Shown here: piece by piece, positions 15,967 through 24,219 of the stretch
Position numbering within the stretch: the first letter of the stretch is position 1
Layout: each line of letters begins with the position of its first letter
NCBI GenBank assembly: GCA_947627245.1
Contig: CANQVH010000036.1
Span: forward strand, 1-37,206
Length of the DNA: 37,206 nucleotides
Direction: 5' to 3'
From: an uncultured Lachnospiraceae bacterium
Lineage (GTDB): Bacteria > Bacillota > Clostridia > Lachnospirales > Lachnospiraceae
Notes under the pieces: generated by a model
The model's database searches: none
What the model was told of the DNA's origin: nothing
Seen by the model: only the letters and a program-made list of their open reading frames with translations
Made by a program: the position numbers and the translations under genes

Positions 15967-16153
15967 AGGAGAATGTATATTCCTCTATGTCGTCTCCCTC
16001 AAAATCCCATGTAGGAACCTCCTTCTTATATGTCATTGAAAACTCTTATATTCTTTTACTTAGATTTTACATACGTTGATTTCGGATTTTACGTGATCCG
16101 GCTAAGATATCCATAAAAGCGATCAGATTTTGTGAGAGAAAAGGAGCGCTTCT

Positions 16154-16366
16154 ATGGATATTTTTAGTGTGTTCACGATGGTGGGTGGCTTCGTAAACTC
16201 CGGGATCGCGGCTGTTCAATGTGTTTGCAACGTACCCCGGCAGTTTTGCGAAAAGTTTCGGAAGTACAAGGATCGTTACGCGCTGTCGAAGCGTGTGAAA
16301 GGGACGCCGAAAGTAGATATGCACACACGGATGCAGCCGGCGGAGATCAGACAATCGTTTTCCTGA
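16154..16366 (+). pseudogene. Relic of a Na/Pi cotransporter (NptA-like)
   Basis: The first twelve residues, MDIFSVFTMVGG, match the start of Na/Pi-cotransporter II family proteins. They run straight into FVNSGI, a segment that lies some 60-80 residues later in the intact protein. The following DNA in another frame reads LFNVFAT, another block of this family. The pattern indicates one or more internal deletions and a frameshift, leaving a short hybrid frame of 70 residues. An intact copy would be a second phosphate transporter, which fits the location between phoU and the phosphate two-component system. Non-functional. The family match rests on short motifs. Confidence 0.55.
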
Positions 16367-16525
16367 ATGATGCAATGCTGATGATTCGGACATTGTATAT
16401 TAGCGGAATATGGGATAAAATATAGGCTGTGGGATCTGCTGAACAGAATGGCAGAGATAGCTTTCGACGCGGAAGCAGGAAAGACATCGTCCGGGAGGGT
16501 TCCACAGAGAAAGCGAGGAAATGTC

Positions 16526-17215
16526 GTGGCATGGATTTATATTGTAGAGGACGATGAGAATATCCGGGAGATCGAGATGTTTGCGCTGAAGAACGCGGGC
16601 TATGAGGTGCAGGGCTTCGACTGCGCCTCTGCGTTTTTTTCAAGGCTGAGGGAAAAGCTTCCTGCGCTCGTTCTGCTCGACGTGATGCTTCCGGACGAGG
16701 ACGGGCTGGCGATCGTGAAGCGCCTGCGTTCTGCCGAAAAGACGCGGAAGCTGCCGATCATCATGGCGACGGCGAAGACGACGGAGCTCGACAAGGTCAA
16801 GGGACTAGACATCGGAGCGGACGATTACATCACGAAACCATTCGGCGTTATGGAGCTGATCTCGCGGGTCAAGGCGTTGATGCGCAGGAGTTATGGGATG
16901 GAGGAGGAACGCCTGCTTCGGCTTGGCCCGATCTTTATGGACGACGAGAAGCGGGCGGTCTACGTGGACGACCGGCCGTGCGAGCTGACATACAAGGAGT
17001 ACGAGCTTTTGAAGCTTCTGCTCGTGAACGCCGGGATCGTGGCGACACGCGACATGATCCTCGACCGCGTCTGGGGGACGGATTTCGAGGGCGAGTCCCG
17101 GACGCTTGACATGCACATCAAGACGCTGCGGCAGAAGCTCGGGGACGCGGGCGCGCTGATCCGCACCGTGCGCAACGTCGGCTATATGCTGACAGGGGAA
17201 GACGGATCGTTATGA
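16526..17215 (+). CDS. OmpR/PhoB-type response regulator
   Basis: A 229-residue two-domain response regulator. The receiver domain has the acidic pair in EDDENIREIE, phosphoacceptor D52 in LLDVMLP, and the conserved K104 in ITKPFG. The C-terminal winged-helix DNA-binding domain covers about residues 130-228 (ELTYKEYELLKLLLVNAG; RTLDMHIKTLRQKLG; IRTVRNVGYML). The start is taken as GTG at 16526, seven bases after GAGGA, since it gives the normal MAWIYIVEDDE beginning; the ATG at 16448 would add 26 residues of non-family sequence. It overlaps the kinase gene by ATGA. Proximity to pst-phoU suggests it is the phosphate regulator PhoB/PhoP. Confidence 0.92.
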   Translation: MAWIYIVEDDENIREIEMFALKNAGYEVQGFDCASAFFSRLREKLPALVLLDVMLPDEDGLAIVKRLRSAEKTRKLPIIMATAKTTELDKVKGLDIGADDYITKPFGVMELISRVKALMRRSYGMEEERLLRLGPIFMDDEKRAVYVDDRPCELTYKEYELLKLLLVNAGIVATRDMILDRVWGTDFEGESRTLDMHIKTLRQKLGDAGALIRTVRNVGYMLTGEDGSL

Positions 17216-18753
17216 AGAAAAAAATCCATCGGTATCTTTTGCTGACAACATTTCTGACTTTAGCGGCAACCCTCGTTCTGGCGGTTGTCATTTTCTATAC
17301 GATGTACCGTGAGCGTGTCATTGACGATATGCGGACATACGCGGAAGCGCTCGGGAGCATGGCCTCCTCCGGGGAGGAGCTGGCACAGCACTATCAATCG
17401 AACACGGCAGATGCGAAAGGCGAAAGAACGCAAAGCGCAGGAGAGAGAACAGAAGAGAGAACAGAAGAGAGAACAGAAGAGGATCAGATTGCGGACAAGA
17501 GAAATGAGGATACTTCGTTCGCCCTTCGTGTGACCGCGATCAGCGCCGACGGCGACGTGCTGTACGACAGTCAGACAGACGACGGGACGATGGAAAATCA
17601 TGCACAGCGTCCGGAGATTCTTGAGGCGAAAAAGAGCGGAGAAGGATATTCCGTGCGTCGTTCGGATACGCTGGGCAGCGACATGTATTACTTTGCGGTT
17701 CGGCTGAAAAACGGAGACATTTTGCGTATCAGCAAAGAGGAAAACAGCATCTGGAACGTGTTCCGCCGGACAATTTACGGGATCGTGGCGATCGCGGCGC
17801 TGATGTTTCTGGTCTGTCTGATCCTTTCACGCTACATCACGGCGGATATCATGCGGCCGATCGAGCGTCTGGCGGCAGAGATCGGGCAGGAGGAAAGGAG
17901 AGACAAACGAGGCGGGGCAATACAGACTGTGAGCTTGGAACAGACGGGCTTTTCCGATGTGGAAGATGAGGCAGACGCGGAGTGTGTTTCGCAGAAAGGT
18001 GATTCATCCGGAGTAACCGACACATACGAGGAGTTGCAGCCCTTCATCACGACGATCCGGCAGCAGCACACAGATATCATACGGGGCGCGCAGATGCGGC
18101 AGGAATTTACGGCTAATGTATCGCATGAGCTGAAGACGCCGTTGACTTCAATCTCCGGGTATGCGGAGCTGATCGAGACTGGAATTGCCGGAGAGAAAGA
18201 AGTCCCGCGCTTTGCGAAGGAGATTCATCGGAGCTCCGACCGCCTGCTGACCCTGATTAACGATATCATCCGTCTGTCGGAGCTGGACGGCGGGCATCCG
18301 GAGATCACGCGCGAGGAGGTGGATCTGCACGAGATCGCGCAGACCTGCGTGGAGATGCTGCAGGTTAGTGCGGCCAATCACAAGGTTCGGATTCAGTGCC
18401 ACGGGCATCGCTGTGTGATTCGAGCGGACAAGGGAATGATGGAGGAATTACTGTACAATCTCTGCGACAATGCGATCCGCTATAATCGCCCCGGCGGGCG
18501 CGTCGACGTGCGCGTGGAGTCCCATGGTTCGCAGGTGGAGCTTTCGGTGAAGGACACGGGGATCGGCATTCCGAAGGAGAGTCAGGAGCGTGTTTTCGAG
18601 CGTTTTTATCGCGTGGACAAGAGCCGCTCCAAGTCGACCGGCGGGACGGGACTCGGCCTCGCGATCGTGAAGCACATCGTGGCGCTGCATCAGGCACGGC
18701 TCACGCTGCGCAGCGAGGTTGGCGAGGGGACGGAGATTGCGATAGTATTTTGA
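17212..18753 (+). CDS. Sensor histidine kinase, PhoR-like
   Basis: A 513-residue membrane kinase. Membrane helix 1 is at about residues 8-31 and helix 2 at about 186-208. Between them is an extracytoplasmic domain of about 150 residues. A linker leads to the HisKA domain with phosphoacceptor H305 in ANVSHELKTPLTS. The ATPase domain shows the N box (LYNLCDNAIRYN), G1 (VKDTGIGIP), F box (ERFYRVDKSRS) and G2 (GGTGLGLAIVKH). It is translationally coupled to the response regulator and probably phosphorylates it. Residues 78-89 consist of three copies of Glu-Arg-Thr-Glu encoded by a perfect 12-bp tandem repeat (17443-17478). A clear terminator follows. The phosphate role is inferred from neighbours. 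Confidence 0.92.
   Translation: MKKKIHRYLLLTTFLTLAATLVLAVVIFYTMYRERVIDDMRTYAEALGSMASSGEELAQHYQSNTADAKGERTQSAGERTEERTEERTEEDQIADKRNEDTSFALRVTAISADGDVLYDSQTDDGTMENHAQRPEILEAKKSGEGYSVRRSDTLGSDMYYFAVRLKNGDILRISKEENSIWNVFRRTIYGIVAIAALMFLVCLILSRYITADIMRPIERLAAEIGQEERRDKRGGAIQTVSLEQTGFSDVEDEADAECVSQKGDSSGVTDTYEELQPFITTIRQQHTDIIRGAQMRQEFTANVSHELKTPLTSISGYAELIETGIAGEKEVPRFAKEIHRSSDRLLTLINDIIRLSELDGGHPEITREEVDLHEIAQTCVEMLQVSAANHKVRIQCHGHRCVIRADKGMMEELLYNLCDNAIRYNRPGGRVDVRVESHGSQVELSVKDTGIGIPKESQERVFERFYRVDKSRSKSTGGTGLGLAIVKHIVALHQARLTLRSEVGEGTEIAIVF
17443..17478 (+). repeat. Three perfect 12-bp repeats inside the kinase gene
   Basis: Three identical copies of GAGAGAACAGAA are in frame and encode (Glu-Arg-Thr-Glu)x3 in the extracellular part of the kinase, near the first membrane helix. 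Copy number could change without breaking the frame. Confidence 0.9.
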
Positions 18754-18767
18754 GATAAAATAAAAGG

Positions 18768-18815
18768 AATGCCCGGAAAGTGATAGAATTCAGTTGCTTT
18801 TCGGGCATTTTATTT
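18768..18815 (+). terminator. Intrinsic terminator after the kinase gene
   Basis: A 13-bp stem, AATGCCCGGAAAG (18768-18780) with CTTTTCGGGCATT (18797-18809), one G-U pair, followed by a T-rich run. Confidence 0.88.
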
Positions 18816-18825
18816 GAAATTCATA

Positions 18826-18854
18826 TTGACAAAAATTTATCAAAGTGTTATGTT
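18826..18854 (+). promoter_or_regulatory. adhE promoter
   Basis: A perfect TTGACA (18826-18831), 17-base spacer and TATGTT (18849-18854), 44 bases before the adhE start codon. Confidence 0.7.
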
Positions 18855-18897
18855 GAGTACAGCAAGAAAACCACAAAATGAAACAGGAGGAATTACA

Positions 18898-21507
18898 ATG
18901 GCAGATCAGAAAAAAACGGTCAGCAAGACGATTGAGACGGCTGAGGATTTGGAAAAAGCCCTGAAGAAGCTGCGCGCGGCACAGGAAAAGTTCGCCGGGT
19001 ACACGCAGGAGCAGGTAGACCAGATCTTCAAGGCGGCGGCGACCGCGGCTGACAAGATGCGCATTCCGCTGGCGAAGCTCGCTGTGGAGGAGACCGGCAT
19101 GGGCGTGGTGGAAGACAAGGTAATCAAGAACCACTACGCGGCGGAGTATATCTACAACGCCTACAAGAACACGAAAACCTGCGGCGTGATCGAGGAAGAC
19201 CCGGTGTACGGGATCAAGAAGATCGCGGAGCCGATCGGCGTGATCGCGGCTGTGATCCCGACCACGAACCCGACGTCCACGGCCATCTTCAAGACGCTGA
19301 TCGCGCTGAAGACGAGGAACGCGATCATCATCAGCCCGCATCCGCGCGCGAAGAAGTCAACGATCGAGGCGGCGAAGGTGGTGCTGGACGCGGCGGTGAA
19401 AGCAGGCGCTCCGGAGAACATCATCGGCTGGATTGACGTGCCGAGCTTGGAACTGACGAATCTCGCGATGCGCGAGGCGGATCTGATCCTCGCGACCGGC
19501 GGCCCGGGCATGGTGACGGCAGCGTATTCTTCCGGCAAACCGGCGCTCGGCGTGGGCGCGGGCAACACTCCTGTGATCATAGACGATACCGCGGACGTCC
19601 GCATGGCGGTTTCCTCGATCATCCACTCCAAGACGTTCGACAACGGCATGATCTGCGCTTCGGAGCAGTCCGTGACGGTGCTCGACAAGATCTACGATAA
19701 GGTGAAGAAGGAATTCCAGTATCGCGGCTGCTACTTCCTCAAGAAGAATGAGCTCGATAAGGTGCGCAAGACGATCATCATCAACGGCGCGCTGAATGCG
19801 AAGATCGTCGGGCAGAAGGCGGCCACGATCGCGGAGATGGCCGGGGTCAAGGTGCCGGAGAACACGAAGATCCTGATCGGTGAGGTCGAGTCCGTGGATA
19901 TCAGCGAGGAGTTTGCGCATGAGAAGCTCTCCCCGGTGCTCGCGATGTATCGCGCGAAGACCTTTGACGAGGCGCTTGAGAAGGCGGAGCATCTGGTAGC
20001 GGACGGCGGCTACGGCCACACGTCATCCCTGTATATCGATACCAACGAAAAAGAAAAGATGGCGAAGCACGCGGCAGCGATGAAAACCTGCCGTATCGTG
20101 ATCAATACACCGTCTTCGCACGGCGGTATCGGCGACCTGTATAATTTCAGGCTGGCGCCTTCGCTGACGCTCGGCTGCGGTTCTTGGGGCGGCAATTCCG
20201 TCTCTGAAAACGTGGGCGTCAAGCATCTGATCAACATCAAGACGGTTGCCGAAAGGAGAGAAAATATGCTCTGGATGAGAGTGCCGGAAAAGGTTTATTT
20301 CAAGAAGGGCTGTACGCCGGTTGCGCTGGATGAGCTCGGGACGATCATGGGCAAGAAGCGCTGCTTTATCGTTACGGATTCCTTCCTTTATAAAAACGGA
20401 TACACAAGAAAAATCGAAGAGAAGCTGGACCAGATGGGCATTGTGCACACCTGCTTCTCGGACGTAGAGCCGGATCCGTCCCTTGCTTCCGCGCAGGCGG
20501 GCGCAGAGGCGATGCGCGCGTTCGAGCCGGACTGCATTGTCGCTCTGGGCGGCGGTTCCGCGATGGACGCGGGCAAGATCATGTGGCTGCTCTATGAGAA
20601 CCCGGACGCGGACTTCAGCGATATGGCGATGGATTTCATGGACATCCGCAAGAGAATTTACACCTTCCCGAAGATGGGAAAGAAGGCCTATTTCGTGGCA
20701 ATCCCGACCTCTTCCGGCACCGGTTCCGAGGTGACGCCGTTCGCTATCATCACGGACCGCGAGACCGGCATCAAGTGGCCGCTGGCGGATTATGAGCTTC
20801 TGCCGGATATGGCGATTGTGGACACGGACAATATGATGAGTGCGCCGAAGGGGCTCACCTGTGCGTCCGGCATCGATGTGATGACGCACGCGATCGAGGC
20901 ATACGTTTCGATCATGGCCTCAGACTTCACGGACGGTCTGGCGCTCAAGGCGATCAAGCTCGTCTTCGATTATCTGCCGCGCGCATACAAGGACGGCAAC
21001 GACGTCGAGGCAAGAGACCATATGGCAAATGCTTCCTGCTTGGCAGGTATGGCGTTCGCAAACGCGTTTCTGGGTGTGAACCACTCTCTGGCGCACAAAC
21101 TGGGCGCGTTCCATCACCTTCCGCACGGCATCGCAAATGCGCTTGTTCTGCTCGACGTGATGCGTTACAACAGCGCCGAGGCGCCGACGAAGATGGGCAC
21201 GTTCTCGCAGTACCAGTACCCGCACGCGCTGGCGCGCTATGCGGAGATCGGCCGTTATGTGGGATTGAGCGGCAAGGACGATCAGGAGGTCTTCGAGAAG
21301 CTGCTTGACAAACTCGAGGAGCTGATGCGCACGATCGAGATCAAGCCGACGATCAAAGACTACGGCGTAAAGGAAGACTACTTCCTCGAGACGCTTGACG
21401 AGATGACGGAGCAGGCCTTCAACGACCAGTGCACTGGCGCGAACCCGCGCTACCCGCTGATGTCCGAGCTGAAGGAGATTTATCTGAAGGCATACTACGG
21501 AAAGTAA
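18898..21507 (+). CDS. adhE: Bifunctional aldehyde/alcohol dehydrogenase AdhE
   Basis: An 869-residue cytosolic enzyme that reduces acetyl-CoA to acetaldehyde and then to ethanol, regenerating NAD+ during fermentation. The N-terminal CoA-acylating aldehyde dehydrogenase domain spans about residues 1-440, with the catalytic C253 in GMICASEQS. The C-terminal iron-dependent alcohol dehydrogenase spans about 455-869. It has the NAD-binding GGGSAMDAGK at about 551-560 and the metal-binding histidines in NHSLAHKLGAFHHLPHG (H729, H733 and those near 742-747). The length is typical for AdhE, which forms long spirosome filaments. The start at 18898 follows ACAGGAGGA; an upstream in-frame extension to 18814 would run through the promoter. 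Monocistronic by its promoter. Confidence 0.97.
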   Translation: MADQKKTVSKTIETAEDLEKALKKLRAAQEKFAGYTQEQVDQIFKAAATAADKMRIPLAKLAVEETGMGVVEDKVIKNHYAAEYIYNAYKNTKTCGVIEEDPVYGIKKIAEPIGVIAAVIPTTNPTSTAIFKTLIALKTRNAIIISPHPRAKKSTIEAAKVVLDAAVKAGAPENIIGWIDVPSLELTNLAMREADLILATGGPGMVTAAYSSGKPALGVGAGNTPVIIDDTADVRMAVSSIIHSKTFDNGMICASEQSVTVLDKIYDKVKKEFQYRGCYFLKKNELDKVRKTIIINGALNAKIVGQKAATIAEMAGVKVPENTKILIGEVESVDISEEFAHEKLSPVLAMYRAKTFDEALEKAEHLVADGGYGHTSSLYIDTNEKEKMAKHAAAMKTCRIVINTPSSHGGIGDLYNFRLAPSLTLGCGSWGGNSVSENVGVKHLINIKTVAERRENMLWMRVPEKVYFKKGCTPVALDELGTIMGKKRCFIVTDSFLYKNGYTRKIEEKLDQMGIVHTCFSDVEPDPSLASAQAGAEAMRAFEPDCIVALGGGSAMDAGKIMWLLYENPDADFSDMAMDFMDIRKRIYTFPKMGKKAYFVAIPTSSGTGSEVTPFAIITDRETGIKWPLADYELLPDMAIVDTDNMMSAPKGLTCASGIDVMTHAIEAYVSIMASDFTDGLALKAIKLVFDYLPRAYKDGNDVEARDHMANASCLAGMAFANAFLGVNHSLAHKLGAFHHLPHGIANALVLLDVMRYNSAEAPTKMGTFSQYQYPHALARYAEIGRYVGLSGKDDQEVFEKLLDKLEELMRTIEIKPTIKDYGVKEDYFLETLDEMTEQAFNDQCTGANPRYPLMSELKEIYLKAYYGK

Positions 21508-21523
21508 AGTTTAGCAGAGCGCA

Positions 21524-21586
21524 GCCCGTGCAGGAAATTGGCAATGTCTAAGGCAAACCGTGGCATTGGCCAATTCCTGTAAGGGC
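21524..21586 (+). repeat. Imperfect inverted repeat between adhE and the kinase-like gene
   Basis: The core arms CAGGAAATTGGCAATG (21531-21546) and CATTGGCCAATTCCTG (21564-21579) pair with two one-base bulges. Outer GCCC/GGGC (21524-21527, 21583-21586) extends the stem. There is no T-run after it, so it is not a standard terminator; it could be a processing or attenuation structure. Confidence 0.6.
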
Positions 21587-21618
21587 GTACGGATATATTT
21601 AAGAAGGAGGGAAATTCC

Positions 21619-22371
21619 ATGAGTAAAAAAGAATTGATCGTGACACGTCCTTATAAAAAAGTTTATCGCGACGGCGATCGTATTATAAAGGTATTCACGC
21701 CGGAGCACGGCAAGGCGAACGTCTTCAATGAGGCGCTTTGTCAGGCTCGCGTGGAGGAGAGCGGTTTCGAGATTCCGAAGGTGCTTGAGGTCACGCAGAT
21801 GGACGGCGGCTGGGCAATCTCGGTCGAGTATGTAGAGGGCAAGACGATGGAGCAGATCATGCAGGAGGATTCGGCACATCTCGAACAGCATATGGAGGAG
21901 TTTGTTGATGTGCAGCTCGCCATGCACGCGAAGAAGGCGCCGCGCCTGACGCTGCAGAAGGACAAATTCGCCCGCAAGATCAACAACCTGAAGGATGTGC
22001 TCGATGCGACGGCGCGCTATGAGCTCTGCACCAGACTCGATTCCATGCCGAATCATACGAAGCTCTGCCACGGTGATTTCAATCCGAGCAACGTGATCGT
22101 CTCCGCGGACGGAAAAAAGTGGGTGGTCGACTGGGCGCATGCGACACAGGGCAACGCGAGCGGCGACACCGCGATCACTTATCTTGAGTTTGCGCTGAAG
22201 GACAAGAGGATGGCGGATCTCTATCTCGATATTTTCTGCCGCAAGAGCGATACCGCGAAGCAGTACGTGCAGAAGTGGATGCCGATCGCGGCGGCCGCGC
22301 AACTGACGAAGGGTGTTCCGGAGGAACGCGAGTTTCTTCTCCACTGGGCGGATATCATCGATTTCCAGTAA
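21619..22371 (+). CDS. Aminoglycoside phosphotransferase-fold kinase
   Basis: A 250-residue protein of the APH/choline-kinase superfamily. The catalytic loop is HGDFNPSN with D153, and the metal-binding Asp is D171 in VVDWAHATQGN. The N-lobe begins with a strand pair around KVYRDGDRIIKVF, where the Lys is the likely ATP-contacting residue. Proteins of this form in gut Clostridia are usually uncharacterised small-molecule kinases, and resistance should not be assumed. An AAGAAGGAGGG ribosome binding site supports the ATG at 21619. It stands alone between adhE and a hairpin-rich gap. Confidence 0.8.
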   Translation: MSKKELIVTRPYKKVYRDGDRIIKVFTPEHGKANVFNEALCQARVEESGFEIPKVLEVTQMDGGWAISVEYVEGKTMEQIMQEDSAHLEQHMEEFVDVQLAMHAKKAPRLTLQKDKFARKINNLKDVLDATARYELCTRLDSMPNHTKLCHGDFNPSNVIVSADGKKWVVDWAHATQGNASGDTAITYLEFALKDKRMADLYLDIFCRKSDTAKQYVQKWMPIAAAAQLTKGVPEEREFLLHWADIIDFQ

Positions 22372-22446
22372 GAATAAGAGAAAGCATTCGCCCTATCATC
22401 TGTCAGCAAAGTACAGAGGCATGAGAGAAAGGGGTAGAGCCGTGCA

Positions 22447-22479
22447 TGACCCCGGAAAAGCAAAGCTTTTCCGGGGTCA
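22447..22479. terminator. Perfect 15-bp hairpin (likely terminator, no T-run)
   Basis: TGACCCCGGAAAAGC (22447-22461) and GCTTTTCCGGGGTCA (22465-22479) are exact complements with a 3-base AAA loop. It lies 75 bases past the kinase-like gene. The lack of a following T-run makes the terminator role likely but not certain. Confidence 0.6.
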
Positions 22480-22633
22480 CGGGCCCCTCGCCGGGGTGGC
22501 ATCGCCCTCTTTCAGAGAGCGATTACTTCGCCCTATAAATCCACTGTCCCGTGAAATTGCCTGCAAGCAGGCATTTCCCGTTCCAGCGTCTTTGCACGGC
22601 TCATTGCTTTCGTGAAAATTAAGATTCATGGGC

Positions 22634-22662
22634 TTGACTATTTTTCGCGAAAGGTGCAATAT
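22634..22662 (+). promoter_or_regulatory. Promoter of the L,D-transpeptidase gene
   Basis: TTGACT (22634-22639), 17-base spacer, CAATAT (22657-22662), 69 bases before the start codon. Confidence 0.5.
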
Positions 22663-22731
22663 TATTACAAGAAGTAGCTTGGGGGAGTGGCTTCGGGATA
22701 ATAATTAATAATAGAAGGGTAAGGGACGAAA

Positions 22732-24144
22732 GTGAAAAAGAAAAGAAGAGGCTTGAAGATTGCTGTTATTATCATAGTCTGCCTTCTCGTAGCAGGTGTG
22801 GGTGTGCTCGGGTATTTTTTGTATAAGCAGGCGAACAGCGGTCTTTTTTTTGAGGAGACGAAAATCAACGGTTACGACGTAGCGGGGAAGACCTGCAAGG
22901 AAGTGCTGTTGATGATGGAGCGCGATTACAGCGCACCCGAGATAGAGCTCAGGGAGGGCGGCGAGCCTGCCCTGACGACGACGCTTGCCGGGATGGGCTA
23001 TACGATCGATCAGATGGAGCTGCTCGGCAATATTCAGGAGTGTATGCGCGAGCAGAATATTCGCCTCATTTTCAGTCTGATGGGCGGCAATGAATTCGAG
23101 ATAGAGATTCCGTTTGACTACGACGAAGCGGTGTTTCAGGGGACGATAGCATCCGCGAAGCTTGCGAAGCCGCGTGTGGCAAGCTCGGACGCCTCGCTCC
23201 AGTTTAACGGCACGGAATATTATATTGAGCCGGAGGTATACGGCAACGAAATGGATGACGCCGATCTGCAGGTGTTTGTGAAAGATTTTGTGGATAATCT
23301 GGTCAAAAACGACAGGCCGCAGCAGGATGCCTCGATCGATATTCCGGAATCGTTTTATTTCGTCCCCGCAGTGACGCAGGATGATGCGGAGATGAATTCT
23401 CTGATGAATATTTACAATTCCTTCTGCAAGGCGAAGATCACGCTGACTTTCGGAAAAAAGAAGGAGGTCATCGACTGGTCTGTAATTCAGAACTGGCTTG
23501 ATATTCAGGACGGCGAGGGCGTTCTGCGCGAGGAGGAGGTCTACAATTACGCGTATGACCTTGCGGCGCGCTATGATACCCTGTATTACAGCCGTGATTT
23601 TGTGGCGCATGACGGGCGAACGATCTCTTATGAGACCTCCGACTATGGATTTGAATTGGACAAGGACGGCGAGGCGGCTCAGTTGATTACCGATATTTAC
23701 AATAATGCCGAGGTAGAACGGGAGCCGGTGTACGCGGTCAAGGGATATAAGCGCAACGGCAGGGACGATATCTGCGGCAATTATGTGGAGGTCAACCTCT
23801 CGGCGCAGCATCTTTGGTTTTATCTGGACGGAAAACTGATCGTTGAGACGGACATTGTCTCGGGATTGCCGAAGGATGAGCGCGAGACGATGACAGGCGT
23901 ATTCTGCATTCCTTATAAAAAGAGTCCCGAGACATTGAAGGGCGATACATGGGAGGAAAAGGTCACGTACTGGATGCCGTTTTATGACGGACAGGGGCTG
24001 CACGACGCTCCGTGGCGCGGTTCGTTCGGTGGAAGCATCTATCTGACGAACGGCTCACACGGCTGTGTGAATCTTCCGTATGATGCGGCACGGCAGATCT
24101 ACGAGAATATGCCGGAGCGCTTCCCGATCTTCCTTTATAAATGA
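22732..24144 (+). CDS. L,D-transpeptidase (YkuD domain) with membrane anchor
   Basis: A 470-residue cell-wall enzyme anchored by one N-terminal membrane helix (about residues 9-31) with a Lys/Arg-rich inside tail. A long middle region (about 35-340) resembles the peptidoglycan-binding-4 type repeats found before YkuD domains in Clostridia. The C-terminal YkuD domain (about 350-470) carries the catalytic SHGCVNL with H443 and C445. It would form 3-3 crosslinks in peptidoglycan outside the membrane. The start is GTG at 22732; AAGGGA lies upstream. It has its own promoter. Confidence 0.9.
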   Translation: MKKKRRGLKIAVIIIVCLLVAGVGVLGYFLYKQANSGLFFEETKINGYDVAGKTCKEVLLMMERDYSAPEIELREGGEPALTTTLAGMGYTIDQMELLGNIQECMREQNIRLIFSLMGGNEFEIEIPFDYDEAVFQGTIASAKLAKPRVASSDASLQFNGTEYYIEPEVYGNEMDDADLQVFVKDFVDNLVKNDRPQQDASIDIPESFYFVPAVTQDDAEMNSLMNIYNSFCKAKITLTFGKKKEVIDWSVIQNWLDIQDGEGVLREEEVYNYAYDLAARYDTLYYSRDFVAHDGRTISYETSDYGFELDKDGEAAQLITDIYNNAEVEREPVYAVKGYKRNGRDDICGNYVEVNLSAQHLWFYLDGKLIVETDIVSGLPKDERETMTGVFCIPYKKSPETLKGDTWEEKVTYWMPFYDGQGLHDAPWRGSFGGSIYLTNGSHGCVNLPYDAARQIYENMPERFPIFLYK

Positions 24145-24219
24145 CGATTGGGATATGCGTGTGCTGACCGAATTTTGCCCAGTGCAGGGAGCGTAAGCAG
24201 GCAGGAAACGGAGAAAAAC

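Larger units (their letters stand above)
22372..22731. other. Hairpin-rich intergenic region
   Basis: No gene was found in these 360 bases. The region holds a perfect 15-bp hairpin (22447-22479), a smaller CCCC/GGGG hairpin right after it, another with TGCCTGC/GCAGGCA around 22558-22573, and a promoter for the following gene. Short open frames here lack ribosome binding sites and family signal. Confidence 0.6.

Noticed and set aside
15833-16036. Minus-strand open frame beginning MTYKKEVPTWDFEGDD
   Set aside because: The first 20 residues look protein-like, but the rest runs through the direct repeats and the antisense of the HipA-like remnant. Possibly the start of a lost gene; too weak to call.
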